From: Sipunculus nudus
Taxonomy: Eukaryota > Annelida > Sipuncula > Golfingiida > Sipunculidae
Assembly: GCA_026874595.1 (NCBI GenBank)
Contig: CM049306.1
Coordinates: forward strand, 98,883,642-98,947,641
Direction: 5' to 3'
DNA: 64,000 nucleotides
Below the pieces are notes generated by a model. It did no database searches and was not told the origin of the DNA. It saw nothing but the letters and a program-made list of their open reading frames with translations. The position numbers and the translations under genes were made by a program. Shown piece by piece: positions 1-13,406 of the stretch (the first letter of the stretch is position 1; each line of letters begins with the position of its first letter).

Positions 1-752
1 GTTATTTTCGAAATAATATTATTCCATTAGTTTTGCCTAGAACATTTATAATAATATATTCATTAAAGTTTGTATCAGGTGAGCAAATCGTGACAATTCC
101 CTTAATTGTGCTAATCATGAGCTTGAAATTAATGAGCTTTAACACTTCATATTAACTTAAAATATACTTCACTTTTCATATTACATATAAGTAACACATA
201 TTCACCAAAGCCAAAAAATCGTTCCATTAGGATCGTTGTTTTTATTCAGGGATGTCATGTCTGAGAAAAATGTCGTTCCGAAATCTTTCTTACAAGCTTA
301 AAATCTCCTTCAAAGGATCAATACGTAATCACATTAAGTCCTTTAAGATTATCTTAATATCGTCCGGATCATGTCTTATGGATAAATACACGTTAAAGTG
401 CATGCATGGTCATTTGATCAATGTGTGCCACCGGTATTAGTTGGTCACGTGATGTAAATGGCATGGGTAATGTCACCTTTCCAAGGAACAGGAAACAGCT
501 GTAGTGTCTATGATTTACCATATACAAAAATGTTATTTACTGATCCGTTTGAAAATATTTTGTGCATATACATAATAAGGCAAAAGAAGAGAGATTTTGA
601 AAAAGATCGCATACGGATATGGTCCAGATCATAGATCCTCCAAAAAATTCTTGAAATTCACATAATGCGGAATAATTAAGAAAAAGATGGAAGAACAACA
701 GGAGATAACATATACATTTTGCAAATAGGTTAGGTGGAATAAAGAACTGTTA
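1..752. other. AT-rich intergenic sequence
   Basis: No exon, RNA gene or repeat family is recognised here. The one short open frame has neither splice-site context nor a protein-like composition that I recognise. Confidence 0.5.
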
Positions 753-764
753 CACATTAATGTA
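753..764. repeat. SINE target-site duplication, left copy
   Basis: The sequence cacattaatgta is repeated exactly at 1166-1177, so the two copies bracket the SINE. Confidence 0.88.
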
Positions 765-1165
765 TTTTTTTTTTTTTTTTAATATTTTTTTTTGTTGGAG
801 GTAACCGCCTCCATTTTTTAATGCTAGCTTAACTAAGTATATGTACATCTGCATATTTCCATTCCGGTTTCGGACTACGTGACAGGGCAGTATCACACGC
901 TTCCTCTCATTTTATATCCTGGCGTTAACCAGGCCCGGTGACTACTGCACCTGCGGGCCCTGGGTTGGTAATCATACCACCGAGGACCCCCGAAAGGCGA
1001 GTGAGTGAAACACGGCCGTTGGGCACGACCTTCCCATTAAGCCTGCAGAGCGCTCACCCTGGGTGGGGGCCGACCATGAAAAACCTCACCGCCTCGGCTG
1101 AGATTCGAACTCACGATCTCCCGGCTTTGAGTCCTGCGCTCTACCCCTGAGCCACAGAAGCCGGT
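765..1165 (-). mobile_element. tRNA-derived SINE, full length, with 12-bp TSD
   Basis: On the minus strand the 5' end (1165 to about 1088) reads as a tRNA-like head. It has a box A (tggctcagggg) and a box B-like gttcgaatc at the right spacing for an internal Pol III promoter. A tRNA-unrelated body follows and ends in an A-rich tail, seen as T runs at 765-800 on the plus strand. The element is flanked by a perfect direct repeat, cacattaatgta, at 753-764 and 1166-1177, which is the footprint of target-primed reverse transcription. Truncated relatives lie near 20.1 kb and 40.1 kb. Confidence 0.88.
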
Positions 1166-1177
1166 CACATTAATGTA
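1166..1177. repeat. SINE target-site duplication, right copy
   Basis: Exact copy of 753-764, directly abutting the tRNA-like head of the SINE. Confidence 0.88.
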
Positions 1178-3960
1178 ATTATAAGGTCTCGTTTTTTATG
1201 ATAAACGAACAATGTGATTTGCTTCAATTTCTGGTTGTCAACCACCCTGATTCCTTAATATTTCAACGAGATATTACTTTAAAAAAAGGCTTTTGGACAC
1301 TTCTTCATTTGCAAAGTGATCATGAAGCAAAACTAATGATTTAAATGTCTTTGAAATGAACCAGGAACTAATCCCCCAATCATAGTTCAAGGCTATAAAC
1401 AGGCATAAGTTTCTCGGGGTTACGATTATGTGCATGTTTGTATCATTAATCTTAAATCTCAGTGTGAAAGAGGGTTCCTATAAATTTAATGACCGAGTCC
1501 AAAAAATACATTTTTTTACAAAGAAAAACGACAGAACCGTGGTTTAATTCATGAAATGCTGCAAACGGACAGCAATAAGAGATCCGGCTAAGCCTTTCAG
1601 TCGCACATTTTCCTCAATTAATGATTTCTCTGAAGGCATTGTCTCGAGGGCGCCAGTATTTGACTCCAGTTACTAATTCACTATAAAGTGTATTGAACAC
1701 CACAAATAACAAATCCGATTCTGTTGAACAGTTGTGTAAGATTGGGCTTATTGACGTTATACGCAGCCTTAATTAATAATCATTACACAAATTCTATTAA
1801 TTTCTTTACACCAACCCTGTATTCTCCAGATAATATGTTATTTTTTTCAGGTTTTTTTACAAATGTTTACACTAGCGACACCCTTCCCACCATAATCCAA
1901 TCAATTTACTCTTACACATTTTCTGATGAATCATATTTCCCGATCAATATGTAAACGTTGCAAAGTCTCGAATGTTCATTTCTGGTGATAATCGGTGTGT
2001 GAAAATATTACAGTAGTTTTTAATTTAAATAAAGCTAATTTAAATAAAAAATAAATTTCCAGAAATTAGCAATAATATACATTGATATTTGTCATGTGAT
2101 GTACTTTGAGTTCTGTGGAAAGAGTAAGCATTTTGAAGTGATACTCCTGAATGAAGGACTCCCTTTGAAGGGATTCTATTGAATCAAAGAAACTGCTGTG
2201 TACCGGCAAAAGTTATAACATTGTAAAATCTACTAATATTCCATTATAATTTGCGAAATTTCTTGTCATTCATCCTGCGGTCAAAGTTTTGTAAATTGAT
2301 TCCTGCATTTCCAGCGGGTCAAGTGATTATATCAAGTATTATTTGTACAGTTTAAGGCATTCATCTTTGTCAATGAGAATCTGGGGTCACGAAGATACAA
2401 AGAAAGAAGGCCTTGACACCCTTGCGCATGGAATAACGATTCCTTCTGATCAATTGCTGCACGATCGTTTAGGTGCCCATTCGTATGTTATTCTGCACCG
2501 GGTTTTATCAATCTCCTCAAATATCTTGAATGAGTGAAATATGACGGGTAATCTCAGTACACTCGGTGGTTCATGCTTACGTTCCTGCTTCTATATCCAG
2601 AATAAAGAAAGCTTTAGGTAATCTATATCCAACCTGCGAGGTAGTGTAATGGTAGGAGTGTTGGACTTGCGTCACAATATTGAATTATGATAAATGATAA
2701 GAATACTGTAAAACAATAACACTATAAAAGTATTACAAAAATATCATATAATATATATGGAGTTGTATGTGGTGTCCATAGCTACAAATATATGTCTCTA
2801 CATATATTCTTGCTTATAAATGCATATATTCAGGAATATGCTTATTCTTCCATCAAAGTTAACTTACTGTTGGAAGATTTACAATTGTAAGCATAATAAG
2901 TGTATTTGTACAAACACACTTTGCATATATAGAGCTAAATAACGTGTTGCTGTTATTTTTGTCATTGTTATTTATGCTTTTTGTGTTGCCGAAAAAATGA
3001 AGTAAAACATTTTTTGTATTCTGTATTTCTGGGTTATACTGACAAGGTAAAAGGTGTGCAATACTGAGTTTCAAACAATTCCTTCCATTTCAGCAGTCAC
3101 CGGCGCATATTTCTAAAACTCGAACCTGTATTCACATGCACAAAAGGTGTCATTGAAAACCCAGCGCCCATGACCATACACCCAGTTGATGTCTTTACAA
3201 TATTTATCTCTACCCTAGTGCAGTATCACTTCGATTCCCTAGAATCTATTTCTTCACGATCGATATGTCGGGTAGGTGCATGCCAATGTATGCCTAGGGT
3301 TGTTTGTCAAGCTACAAGCTCAAACACTTCAGAATTAGCTTGGATAAGATCGTTGGTATTACAGGTAACAGGTTTCACTTCTCCGTTCCTTATTTAAGAA
3401 CAGGAAAGAGATTGTGAATGACGTTTGCAGCAGGATTAGGGTCTTGGGCTGTTATATATCATAGCTGTGCTGTCTGTAGGCTGTACTCAGTGTAGTCTAT
3501 ACCAGCCTTTAGCTGATTTAAACATGTTAAATCCACCTTTAAGTGGCATATTCGGATATCTGACATCAATAAACTTAAGGTAACCTTCGAACCTTTCATA
3601 CAAATAGGCAAGTAAACACAAATTTCACCACACACAGACTGCAACTGTTGTGTCTTATCCAGGTGTTTATCACATTTGAGGATATGTCAAAATAATCCAA
3701 ACATATTCATCAAAGACATATGGCGACAAGACAGACGAGCCAGAGTTTTGCAAAGAGCGTTTTACACCCAACCACCTTCAGGTTTTTCTATTTGTCAAAA
3801 TTTGCAAATGTGCCGTTTTTACAAGCAAGCTTAGAGATAAAAAAAATCATGCATCCATTTCCAAACATGAATAGCCTACGGGTCTATAATATTTATAGAG
3901 AGTAATCATCCAGAACCCATATAAATTCTATACAAAATGTATCTGTATATCTGGCTTTAA
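1178..3960. other. Intergenic sequence without a recognised gene
   Basis: Mostly AT-rich unique sequence. Open frames are short and do not resemble proteins I know. A box A-like stretch near 2637-2690 could be a truncated tRNA-derived SINE head, but no box B follows it. Confidence 0.45.
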
Positions 3961-3965
3961 ACTCT

Positions 3966-4230
3966 CGTAAAGGCAGGGGCATCAATATAGGGGGATGGGG
4001 GGTATATATACCCCCCACTTTTTGGCAAGGGGGGATGGCCAATGTAATCATCCCCCCTCACTTTACAGAGAATAATATCATAATATTGCAAATGAAATAT
4101 ATTAATAGATTGAATTAAAGACTTTGGATCCATTTACTAAAAAAGTTATATCTAAACCTTGCTTTGAATTACAAAAACTTATTTTCAATTACAATATTAT
4201 AATTATTTGAAATATGATTAACATTGGTAT

Positions 4231-4304
<74 letters not shown>

Positions 4305-4415
4305 GATTATGTCACTCAGAGACGCTGAATAAGGTATACGTGTGTGTGTGTGTGTATATATAAATATAAAAAGTCATCCCCCCCCACCTTGGAAGAAAAA
4401 TTTACGCCACTGCGT
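3966..4415. repeat. G/C-run flanked repeat with (TA)n core
   Basis: Runs of G and C around 3990-4060 and again at 4378-4387 flank a long interrupted (TA)n array at 4234-4303 and a short (TG)n tract at 4340-4354. The mirror-like C and G tracts suggest a small mobile or foldback element, but no clean terminal repeat or target duplication can be defined by eye. Confidence 0.4.
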
Positions 4416-5339
4416 AAAGGACCTCAAAATTAGCATCTGGCATTTTAATCGATATACAAGCTTTGGTTTAAATTATCCCTCGCTAATTTAAATTTTGTTG
4501 ATCTATTAAAATTAGGGAAAAAAACTTTAATAGCGCAATAAATGTCATTTCAGTTTCATTTCAAAAGCCTCTCCCTATATTAAATATATGATATCAATGG
4601 CTGTTGGTTCCTCCTGGTTTCAGCAATTTAAAGCTGAATAAAAACACAAGGTACTGGACAACTGTTCAATAGAACAGGCAAGTCTCCTTGACTCTTTCTC
4701 ACACAAAACCTTTTCAAAATGATTTGAGCAAAGTGGTTTGACCTAATCGGTTTGAATCCGTGCGTTGCGTTTACAAGGGCATCTAGCGCCAACGTACGAG
4801 GTGTACGTTACACATGTGTGAGCATGTTACAATATAATGACACTAGCAATTGCGCACGTGTACTGTGACCTATTTGCAGCTTGAAAACTAATTCTAAACC
4901 GTTCAAGAGCCTTCAGACAACCCTTCGGCCAATACGGTTTGAAAACGCTTTGGATTGCTGTGTGAACGCTCAATTTGCATTCAAAACGGTTTGCTTTTTT
5001 CTGTGAAATGGGGTACATGTTTGGCCATATTCCAAATCTTACACGGAAGGCCCATAAATGGTGTCCTGTCGTTGCAATCCTTATTTGCAATCTTATATCG
5101 AGGACCCCTGGCTGTAGCTCATTCAGCCACCCCCTGAGCCTAATCCGCCTCTGTAAAGAAGTCTATACTGAGCGCAACGTTGAAATGTCGGTTATGTGTG
5201 TGTGTGTGTGTAAAATATGGCAATATGTTTGGCAGGGTTCTTGTCCTATTTAACAGAAACAGGAACAGGCATTATAACAATTAGAATTACAAAGTCAGTA
5301 CCGGCATGTTTCATCTGCAGTCACCTAAGTTTCTTTACA
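4416..5339. other. Intergenic, no gene seen
   Basis: Short overlapping open frames occur on both strands, but none shows recognisable domains or splice context. A short (GT)n run lies near 5195-5211. Confidence 0.4.
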
Positions 5340-5340
5340 C

Positions 5341-5994
5341 CCCCGTCACACGAGAAGGCGATCTCGCTGCGATCATGCACCGAATAGGGGCAGATCGCCG
5401 TAGAGCGCAGCCAGAGTAGCCTTAAGTTTTCATGAGCTACGTAGGAGCGAGATAATGTCGCCTTGGGTGGTCATATGGTCACCATGAACGCATTGAGTGG
5501 CGACCAGTTTTGAACATGGACAAAATTTCCGCCGCGGGGTCGCCGTGGATTAAAAGCGCAGTCAGATCGGAATTCGATCGCAATCAGTGTCCCAGCAGTG
5601 CAGAACCAGCTTCCTGACAGCGCAGGTCGATCGCCAGTCACAGGGTATGAACGGCATTACCGTTCCACAGCGCTGGACCGGCGCTCTTACCACCCTACTA
5701 CCGAGACCTCGGCCACCCTAATGAGCTCTTTACACGCTTTGCACGGTACTTCCGCTGCGATTGTGACGTCAGAGGTGCGCTTTCGCTGCGCCCAGTGGGA
5801 TTACAGGGCGCTGCTGCTGTGCTCTGACGAAGCTCTATAACTACTTCGCGGCATTTTTACACGTCGTGTAAGCGGGGTGAGAGCGGCTTTGCGCTCACAC
5901 TCGGAGGTTTTTTCTAATGTTGTCGACGACCAACGGCGATCTGCTAGGTCACTGTGGTCGCCGTTGGACCTCCTTCTCGTGTGATGAGGGCCTA
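5341..5994. mobile_element. MITE-like element with terminal inverted repeats
   Basis: The left end contains gtcacacgagaagg just after a C run. The right end, reverse complemented, reads catcacacgagaagg after ccct, giving inverted termini of about 20 bp. The interior is much richer in CG dinucleotides and gatcgc-type words than its surroundings. It holds an 80-codon open frame with no recognisable domain. The structure fits a non-autonomous DNA transposon; I cannot define a target duplication or assign a superfamily. Confidence 0.6.
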
Positions 5995-6837
5995 AGGCTG
6001 ATTGTGTAAGAAATGAAACTTACTAAGGATCGAATTTCGGATAGGCTTTGTTGACTGTTTTACTGACGAGATAAATTATGAATATTTCTTATTATTGTGC
6101 CCTTCCTGTTCAAAACTGAATATATTTATTGCAGTAAGCTTTAATCAGATCTAAACTATGTTTAATGGGTTTTGTCTTTGATGTAAACGATCATGATATA
6201 TATGAATATAATATATTTGGCTAAAGCATTGGTGCATATAATTAAAAAAGATCATACTTGTAATGACTGTATCAGACATAGCTCATATGACGATGCATAT
6301 GTCCCATATCTGATATAGTTTGGACAATGCACATATAATAGTTATAACACAGACCTATAGTAAATAAATAGCGGTCAAACTCATACGTTACCAACTGTAA
6401 CAACCGCACACACACATATGTAGAAAGTAGAAATGGATGAAGATAAGGAAGTTCAGCTTAAAGCTAAGATTCCTTATGTTCGGAATGCAGCATGCGGTAT
6501 TGATTAAATAGAAAAAAGTGAGATTCCATAAGCTGGTGACACATACCAGCGTTTTTCGCATTGCGTTTATCGCATCCGTTTTTCATATGCAATCAACGGA
6601 CGGCAACCATGCGGCAACACGACACCTGCAAGCGTCAAACAGGTGACGAAACGACGTCGTTCTGTCCTTTCAGATCAAGATTTATGCCTGTAAACCTAAA
6701 TGATATTTCAGTAAGAATATAACAAAAAATTATGTTTTTAATTAAATTAATGTGGGATAGGACCTACCTCTCCAAAATAATTGTCCTGGTGCCCTTGCTT
6801 AATGCTTAATTTGCATCCACTTTTAATGTCACCTTTT
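5995..6837. other. Intergenic with a small repeat also seen near 29.2 kb
   Basis: No gene seen. The stretch around 6531-6600 contains words resembling the reverse complement of 29150-29220, for example gatgcgataaacg and atgtgtca, so it is probably a relic of a shared dispersed repeat. Confidence 0.4.
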
Positions 6838-8995
6838 ATTGCATCAAATTCAATTTTAGCTCAGCTGACTGAAAGTCATGTGAGCTATAGCGATCACTCT
6901 TTGTCCGTCGTCCGTCCGGCCGTCCGGCTGTCCGGCCATCCGGCCGTCTGTCCGTTAACAAGGCACAAATCGTAACCACTGGACCTGGAATCTTCTAACT
7001 TTACATCTAGAGAGGTCCATGAAAAAAATCTCCATGGAAACCTGGAAACAAGTCTCTGTTATCCATATTCTTCAAGCTATGGGGCTCCGAAGTACCCCCC
7101 AGAATAATGAAAAATTTGATACAAAAGCTCAAATATCTGAACAATTGATCACCATGATTCTTTGCATGGATATTGACCATGGAGTGTTTCGTCAGATTCT
7201 GCAGACTGGTGGCGCTACCTGCATTTTTTAGATTTTTTAACGATTTTTTCCCTTTGTTTGAGACCTCACAAGATGCCGTCATCTGTTAACAATTAAAATC
7301 GTAACCGCTGGTCCTGGAATCTTCTCATTTTACATCCAGAGAGGTCCATGAAAAGTCTTCTTGGAAACCTGGAATTAAGTCTCTGCTACCAATATTCTTT
7401 GAACTAAGGGGCTCCGAAGTACCCCCAAGAATAATGAAAAATCTGATACAACAGCTCAAATATCTGATCAACTAATGCATTGATCACCATGATTTTTTGC
7501 ATGCATATTGATCATGGAGTGTTTCATCAGTTTCTGCAGACTGGTGGCGCCGTCTGTATTTTTTCGATTTTTTACGATTTTTTTTCTCTATTTTTTAGAC
7601 CTCAAAAGATGCCGTCATCTGTTAACAGGGCACAAATCGTAACAGCTGCACCTGGAATCTTCTCACTTTACATACAGAGAGGTCCATGAAAAGACTTCTT
7701 GAAAACCTTGAATAAGGTCTTTGTTACCCATATTCTTCAAGCTATGGGGCTCCGAAGTACCCCCAGGATAATGAAAAAATTGATACAAATGCTCAAATAT
7801 CTGAACAACTAATGCATTGATCACCATGATTCTTTGCATGGATAATGATCATGGAGTGTTTCATCAGCTTCTGCAGACTGGTGGCGCCACCTGTTTTTTT
7901 TCGATTTTTTACTATTTTATTTCTATTTTTGAGCCCTTAAAAGATGCAGTCATCTGTTAACAGGGCACAAATGGTAACATCTAGACCTAGAATCTTCTTT
8001 CTTGACATGCAGGGAGGCCCATGAAAAGTCTCCTTGGAAACCTCAAATTAGGTCTCTGTCATCCATATTGTCGGAGCTACGGGGCTCAGAAATACCCCAA
8101 GAATAACTAAAATTTGATACAAAAGCCCTGGTATCTGAACAACTAGTGCATTGATTGGAATTATTCTTTGCATGCATATGCATCATGGAGTGTTTCATCA
8201 GTTCCTGCAAACTGGTGGTGCTACCAAGACTTCTTTGAATTTTTACGCATTTTTTATCTTTATTTTTGAGACCTTCAAAGATGTGGTCGTCTGTTAACAG
8301 GGCACAAATCATATTTATTTGAGCTTGAATCTTCTTTCTTAACATCCTGGGAGGTCCATAAAAAAACTCCATGGAAACCTGAAATTAGGTCTCTGTTACC
8401 CATATTCTCCGAGCTAGGTGTTTTAGAAGTACCTCCCAGAATAACTAAAAATTTGATACAAAAGCTTCAGTATCTGAACAAATATTGCATTAATCACCCT
8501 GATTCTTTGCATGCTTATTCATCATGGAGTGTTACATAAGTTCTTGTGGACTGGTGGCACCACCTAAATTTTTTAAAACATTTAACACATTTTTTTTCGC
8601 TAGGCCTATTTATGAGACCTTCAAAGATGCGGTCGTCCCTTAACAAGGCTCAAATTGTAACCATTGGTCCTAGAATCTTCAAACTTTACATCAAGGGAGA
8701 TATGTGAAAAGTCTCCTTGGAAACCTGAATTAAGGTCTCTGTTACCCATATTTTCTGAGCTATGTGGCTTTTAAGCAACCCTCAGAATAATTGAAAATTT
8801 GATACCAAAGTAGGGCACAAATAATAACCATGGGGCCCAGAATCTTCTAACTTGACACCCTGAGAGTTCCTCAAAAGTTCTCCCCAGAAACCTGAAATTG
8901 GGTCACGGTGACCTATATTCTCAAAGTTTTGAGGTATGTTTGAGCATCTCAGAAATAATGCAAAATACACACAAATTGCCAGATTCCTCATGAAA
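6838..8995. repeat. Tandem satellite, about 335-bp units
   Basis: A unit beginning gttaacaaggcacaaatcg recurs with starts near 6954, 7285, 7620, 7957, 8293 and 8639. The last copy is shortened, with another partial start near 8813. Each unit carries the same ordered words (gaggtccatgaaaa, ggaaacct, ggggctccgaagtaccc, gatcaccatgattctttgcatg, ctggtggcgc). The array is preceded by an agctcagctgactg block and GTCC/GGCC repeats at 6857-6952. The copies have diverged, so the array is not recent. Open frames inside it are by-products of the repeat. Confidence 0.85.
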
Positions 8996-10371
8996 GGCTG
9001 GTTGGATTGTCATCAAATTTGTTTTTATGAGTTGGGTCTTGATGAACTTAAGCTAATATGCATAAACAACCTATTTTAATTAGTTGTCTGTGCAAGGACA
9101 TATTATCAACATGTCAGTCGGCTGAGCGTCATGACCCATGGGTCAATTGTTGCAATTCTTCAGTGATATAATAGGTGTGGCTACCGCAGCAACAATTTGC
9201 TTGGGTACGGAACGGTCCACCACGGAAGTACCGCGGCAGCTTCAGTTTCATCAGTAACCAGTTTATTCATTCAGATTTAAGTTCACTCTACCGACGATAT
9301 AGTCAGCTCATTGAGAAAAGTCCGGGGGCTTGGTTTGATCCTCCCTAAGTATCCGTATCTCAGATCAATTATTTATCAGTAGTAAGCTCTTATCTGTACT
9401 TAACATTAGCTGTGTACCTTAGTGGTTTATATTTTGTGTTACCATGTGATCTACATAGATACGTATTACTCCGCCCCTTCGCCATTTTCAATAATCTTGG
9501 AAGACGAAGAAGTCTCGTCTCCTGAATTTACCTTGTTTCGTAGTCTCCCATGAAGTCCACAGGTCGACAACGAGGTAACAATAATCTAGTACCCTTTGAT
9601 TACCCTTTCAGAGGTTTTTCTTATGTTACAACGCCCATACTTTAGAGCGGAAGCTATTTTATATCGCGCAAATGGTTTCTGTATCATAGTGTCCATGATA
9701 ACACATTTTCACCTGTAATCTCTGTAAAGTTAAAAAATCCACGCTCTAAGCAATATGTAGTGTGTTTCAGATAAATCTCCCAAAATATTGTGAATGAGTG
9801 TAATGAAAAGATATTATATATGTGCATTTGTTGAACGGAATTTTATGTTCAGTCTTAGTTTTGTAACTATTGTTCGTGTTCTGTCAAGGAAGTTGTTTAT
9901 TGTATGTATTGCTTATCAGGCTAGATTTTGTTTTTTTATTCCAGGCCATTATAATATGGTTATATAACTGTTATATCTTTTCAATTCCACCTTAGAGTTC
10001 TGTGTTTCAGTTCAAAGCTGTTCCTCCGATTAAAATTTTGCCGCATCCGAAATTACCATGCACACCAAACCAGAACAATATATTTGGTTTCGGACCGAGG
10101 AATTTTTGTGTCCGAAATTTATCTCTGAGTGTATTGAATGATTTTTCAACTCAAAAATCTCACGAAAATAATTTACTTATATCATGCCTTAAATTTTTAC
10201 TGATATAATATTGGCACGGTTATAAACCTAAATCAGAGTTTGTTGTTTTAAATAATTTAACTAAAATCACTTATTGAAGTTATTTTTACAATAGCTAAAA
10301 CAATTTAATTACTTTTTCTTTTCCATAAATATAAATTATGTATATTATGTTCAAGCTCGTGTTTGAAAATA

Positions 10372-13010
10372 ATATAAAAAAATAATATCATAATAATAAT
10401 GACACCAAAAAATTATTGTTTCATGAAATGTTCTATATTTATCCCGGATCATTTTATTTTTGGGGGGAGGGGTTGAGGAATGAACACCAAGGCCTGGATA
10501 ATTTGTGATCATAACGTTTATACAGCTGATTTATTTGATAAAAACTGGATTACGAACTCTGTATTTTTTCAAGGGAATGAATAATTTTGTGGTGTTGTTC
10601 CTAAACATATATAAAAGTCCAAATTTTTTGTCCCCGACTGTAAATTAAAAAAGGTGGTTAAGCGGCGATTGAATGCCCCTTTGATTAAAATATAATTTTT
10701 TCCCCAGGAAATTTACATATTATATAAAAAGGAACCTGATTTTGATGGAACAATCATTGGAACTAAATAAAAAAGTTATAAATATCTGTTTCAATAAAAC
10801 AAATATGATTGAAATAAAAATGTATTACACCTGTTTTTAGCTCAGCTGACTGCTATAGTCGTGGTCCATTGTCCGTCGTCCGTCCGTCCGTCTGTCTGTC
10901 CGTTAGACTGTCACGTTTTGAAACCGTTTGACCTACGAATCGAAAGTTCGGCATACTGATAGATGTATCCAAGATCTCCTAACAAACAGAAAACTGGGTC
11001 ACTGCGACTTCTTTCCTTCGAGAAATTAAGGTAAAACCTCTACTTTCCATTAAAAACCTATTACTACACTTCAGGACTATCTAATATCAATACCACTTAC
11101 CTGTTTTTCTTATTATTTACCAGAAGTATTTTTCTTTATATTTCCTAAATACATGCCAGAAATTAAGTCCGTTGAGTGTTATTTCTTAAAGTTATTGGCC
11201 CGAACATAATGGACTTTGTAAAAAATCAGGAAAAATATTGACTGACTTAATATGAACATTTTTGAAGGCCATACACCTTTTTCCCCAAGTATATAACTTT
11301 GTTTAAATAAGATTCAATTGTATACCCAAAACTAGATCTGAATTTTGTTAATTTTTTAAGTTATTAGCATAAAAATAAAATCAGTACCTTTAATTTTGCC
11401 CAACTTTGACCATGGCACATTTTTTTCTGTGAGTAGTGTTGATTTAATTTTCACAGCATGTAAACATAAGTATTTAATTTTTTTAAATCTGAAATTTGAA
11501 TATAAAAGCTTGAAAATTAAGCTAGTTATTGAATTTTTTTCTTGAGGCTCTATTATAGTCACTTGATTTTGTCCAGATGCAGGCAGCCCAATCTTTGTCA
11601 CTGGAAGTCAGCAATGCCAGGGTTCCTGATTTGTTACAGTCACTGGGGGAGATCCCCTGCTGTGACAGGTGTACTGCTATTCTCAAATGCCTTCCCTCCC
11701 CCACCCCTCCCGCCAATCTTACCTATCAAGTGTTATGCAGTAAGCTTAATTGTTTGCACTGTAATTGTAATACTCCAATATACAAAACTTTCCTTGAAAA
11801 AGTATTTCAAAGAGTTATCAAGAAGATGCAATATAGTGTTAATGTAGCATTTTTAAATGATTAAAATGATCTTAAATGATTTTAACAAATTAAAATATAA
11901 TTAAACCCATCAGTATGCATAAATTTTCTAAATATGAAGCAAATAATGGATGAATAAAGGCACAATTATGAAATCTGAATAAAATATTTTTTTAGATATT
12001 TATTGTTTTGCAAATTTAAAAGATATATTTCTGTTGTAAAAACATAGATATACATGTGTATGCATGATGTGATATATATCTGACAAGATTGAGATTTATG
12101 ATGATGCAATTTAAAATCAACATGTATATTCAGATATATATGTTATATTGGAAATGTATAGAAATATAAACTTTAAATTAAAACAAAATTGATGTGATAA
12201 AAAAATGAAGATCTGATACAAACATTTGTTCATTATGTTCCTGCCTCAGCAGAATTGGAGATCAGGCTTTGTTTGCCCTGTATGTATATGCAGAAGTGTA
12301 GTTAATCCAACCATCCATGTAACTCCCATCATTCCACCAACTCTGCCCACCCCCCAAACACACCACCACCACACACCAAGTCCTTGCATCTGTGGATTGG
12401 GGACATAAGTTATACTTCAATTGTATACATTTTATAAAATAAAAAATACATAGATATAATTATATATATATTATAAAAAAATGATCCAATTGAACAAATG
12501 TGTGAAGTACTAAACCGTCAACAATTTATGAATAAGCCAACCAATGATCATGTTAATAATATATATTTTATGTTCAAAATGCTTCAATTTTAACATTAGG
12601 AAATGCATGATTTTGTCACAAAATAATACTTCGTATACTCATCAATACAAACAATCATGTCAACCAGCCATGGCCTATATAACATTTTCCTCTTAGATTT
12701 TATCTCCATTTGAAATTATTTTAGACTTTTACCTTCAAGGTCAACTTCAGCTGAGCACAGTGACCAAAAGGTCCCTTTTTTTTTTTTTTTTTTTTTAATC
12801 TTGTCCGAAAATATATTTTTCGTCGGGATATGATCGTTCGGATTAGATGTGTATGTTCCGATATGACAAAAAAGGTGTTATTTTTTCGTTCGTACAGCAA
12901 AATTCGTGTGGACGAGTGAGGTGTGAAACGCGGACTTGGCATGCGGAATGCGTATCCGATAAAACATATAGCTACGATTTCGTATTATTAATTTGTCTCA
13001 CTTATTTCAA
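10372..13010. other. Segment present only in block A, with GTCC-repeat motif
   Basis: The partner block jumps from its match of 10370 to its match of 13012, so this 2.6-kb segment is an insertion here or a deletion there. It contains agctcagctgactg followed by a gtccgtc-rich tract at 10840-10903, the same head as the satellite at 6.86 kb, and a long T run at 12774-12796. No gene is recognised. Confidence 0.5.
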
Positions 13011-13406
13011 AATTCAATACAATCTGATAAAACGGAGAGCAGTTTCAGTCTTGTGTCTTGTGGATAGTCTGATGTCATGTGTGATCAATAATCAGATTAA
13101 AAAAAAATAATTAATATCAGTAGTTTGTATGGGCTGGGAGTATACACCTTTGCGTGTAGACGGTTTATATTTTTTCGCTCCATCAAACAATCGTTTCCAT
13201 TGTTCATCAAATATAAAATAGTTACTTTATTCAAATAAATGTTTATATCGCTATAGCTTGCACAAAGTGACGGTAAATTAAACGAAGAGAGGATGCTTGA
13301 AGCAAGAACAGGCACAGTCATTTCTGTTTTATGAAACGGGGATCATGTTCATTTGCGCCTGATAGAAGGATGTCTAAACAAATTTTGAAATGCAATTATA
13401 TAATTA

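Noticed and set aside
1088-1165. A genuine tRNA gene on the minus strand
   Set aside because: The tRNA-like head is joined to a long tRNA-unrelated body with an A-rich end and target duplications, which is a SINE; a clean cloverleaf with acceptor pairing is not evident.
6954-8990. CRISPR-like array or tandem coding genes
   Set aside because: Units of 335 bp are repeats throughout with no spacer structure, the organism is eukaryotic, and the open frames are shared by the repeat without any protein domain.
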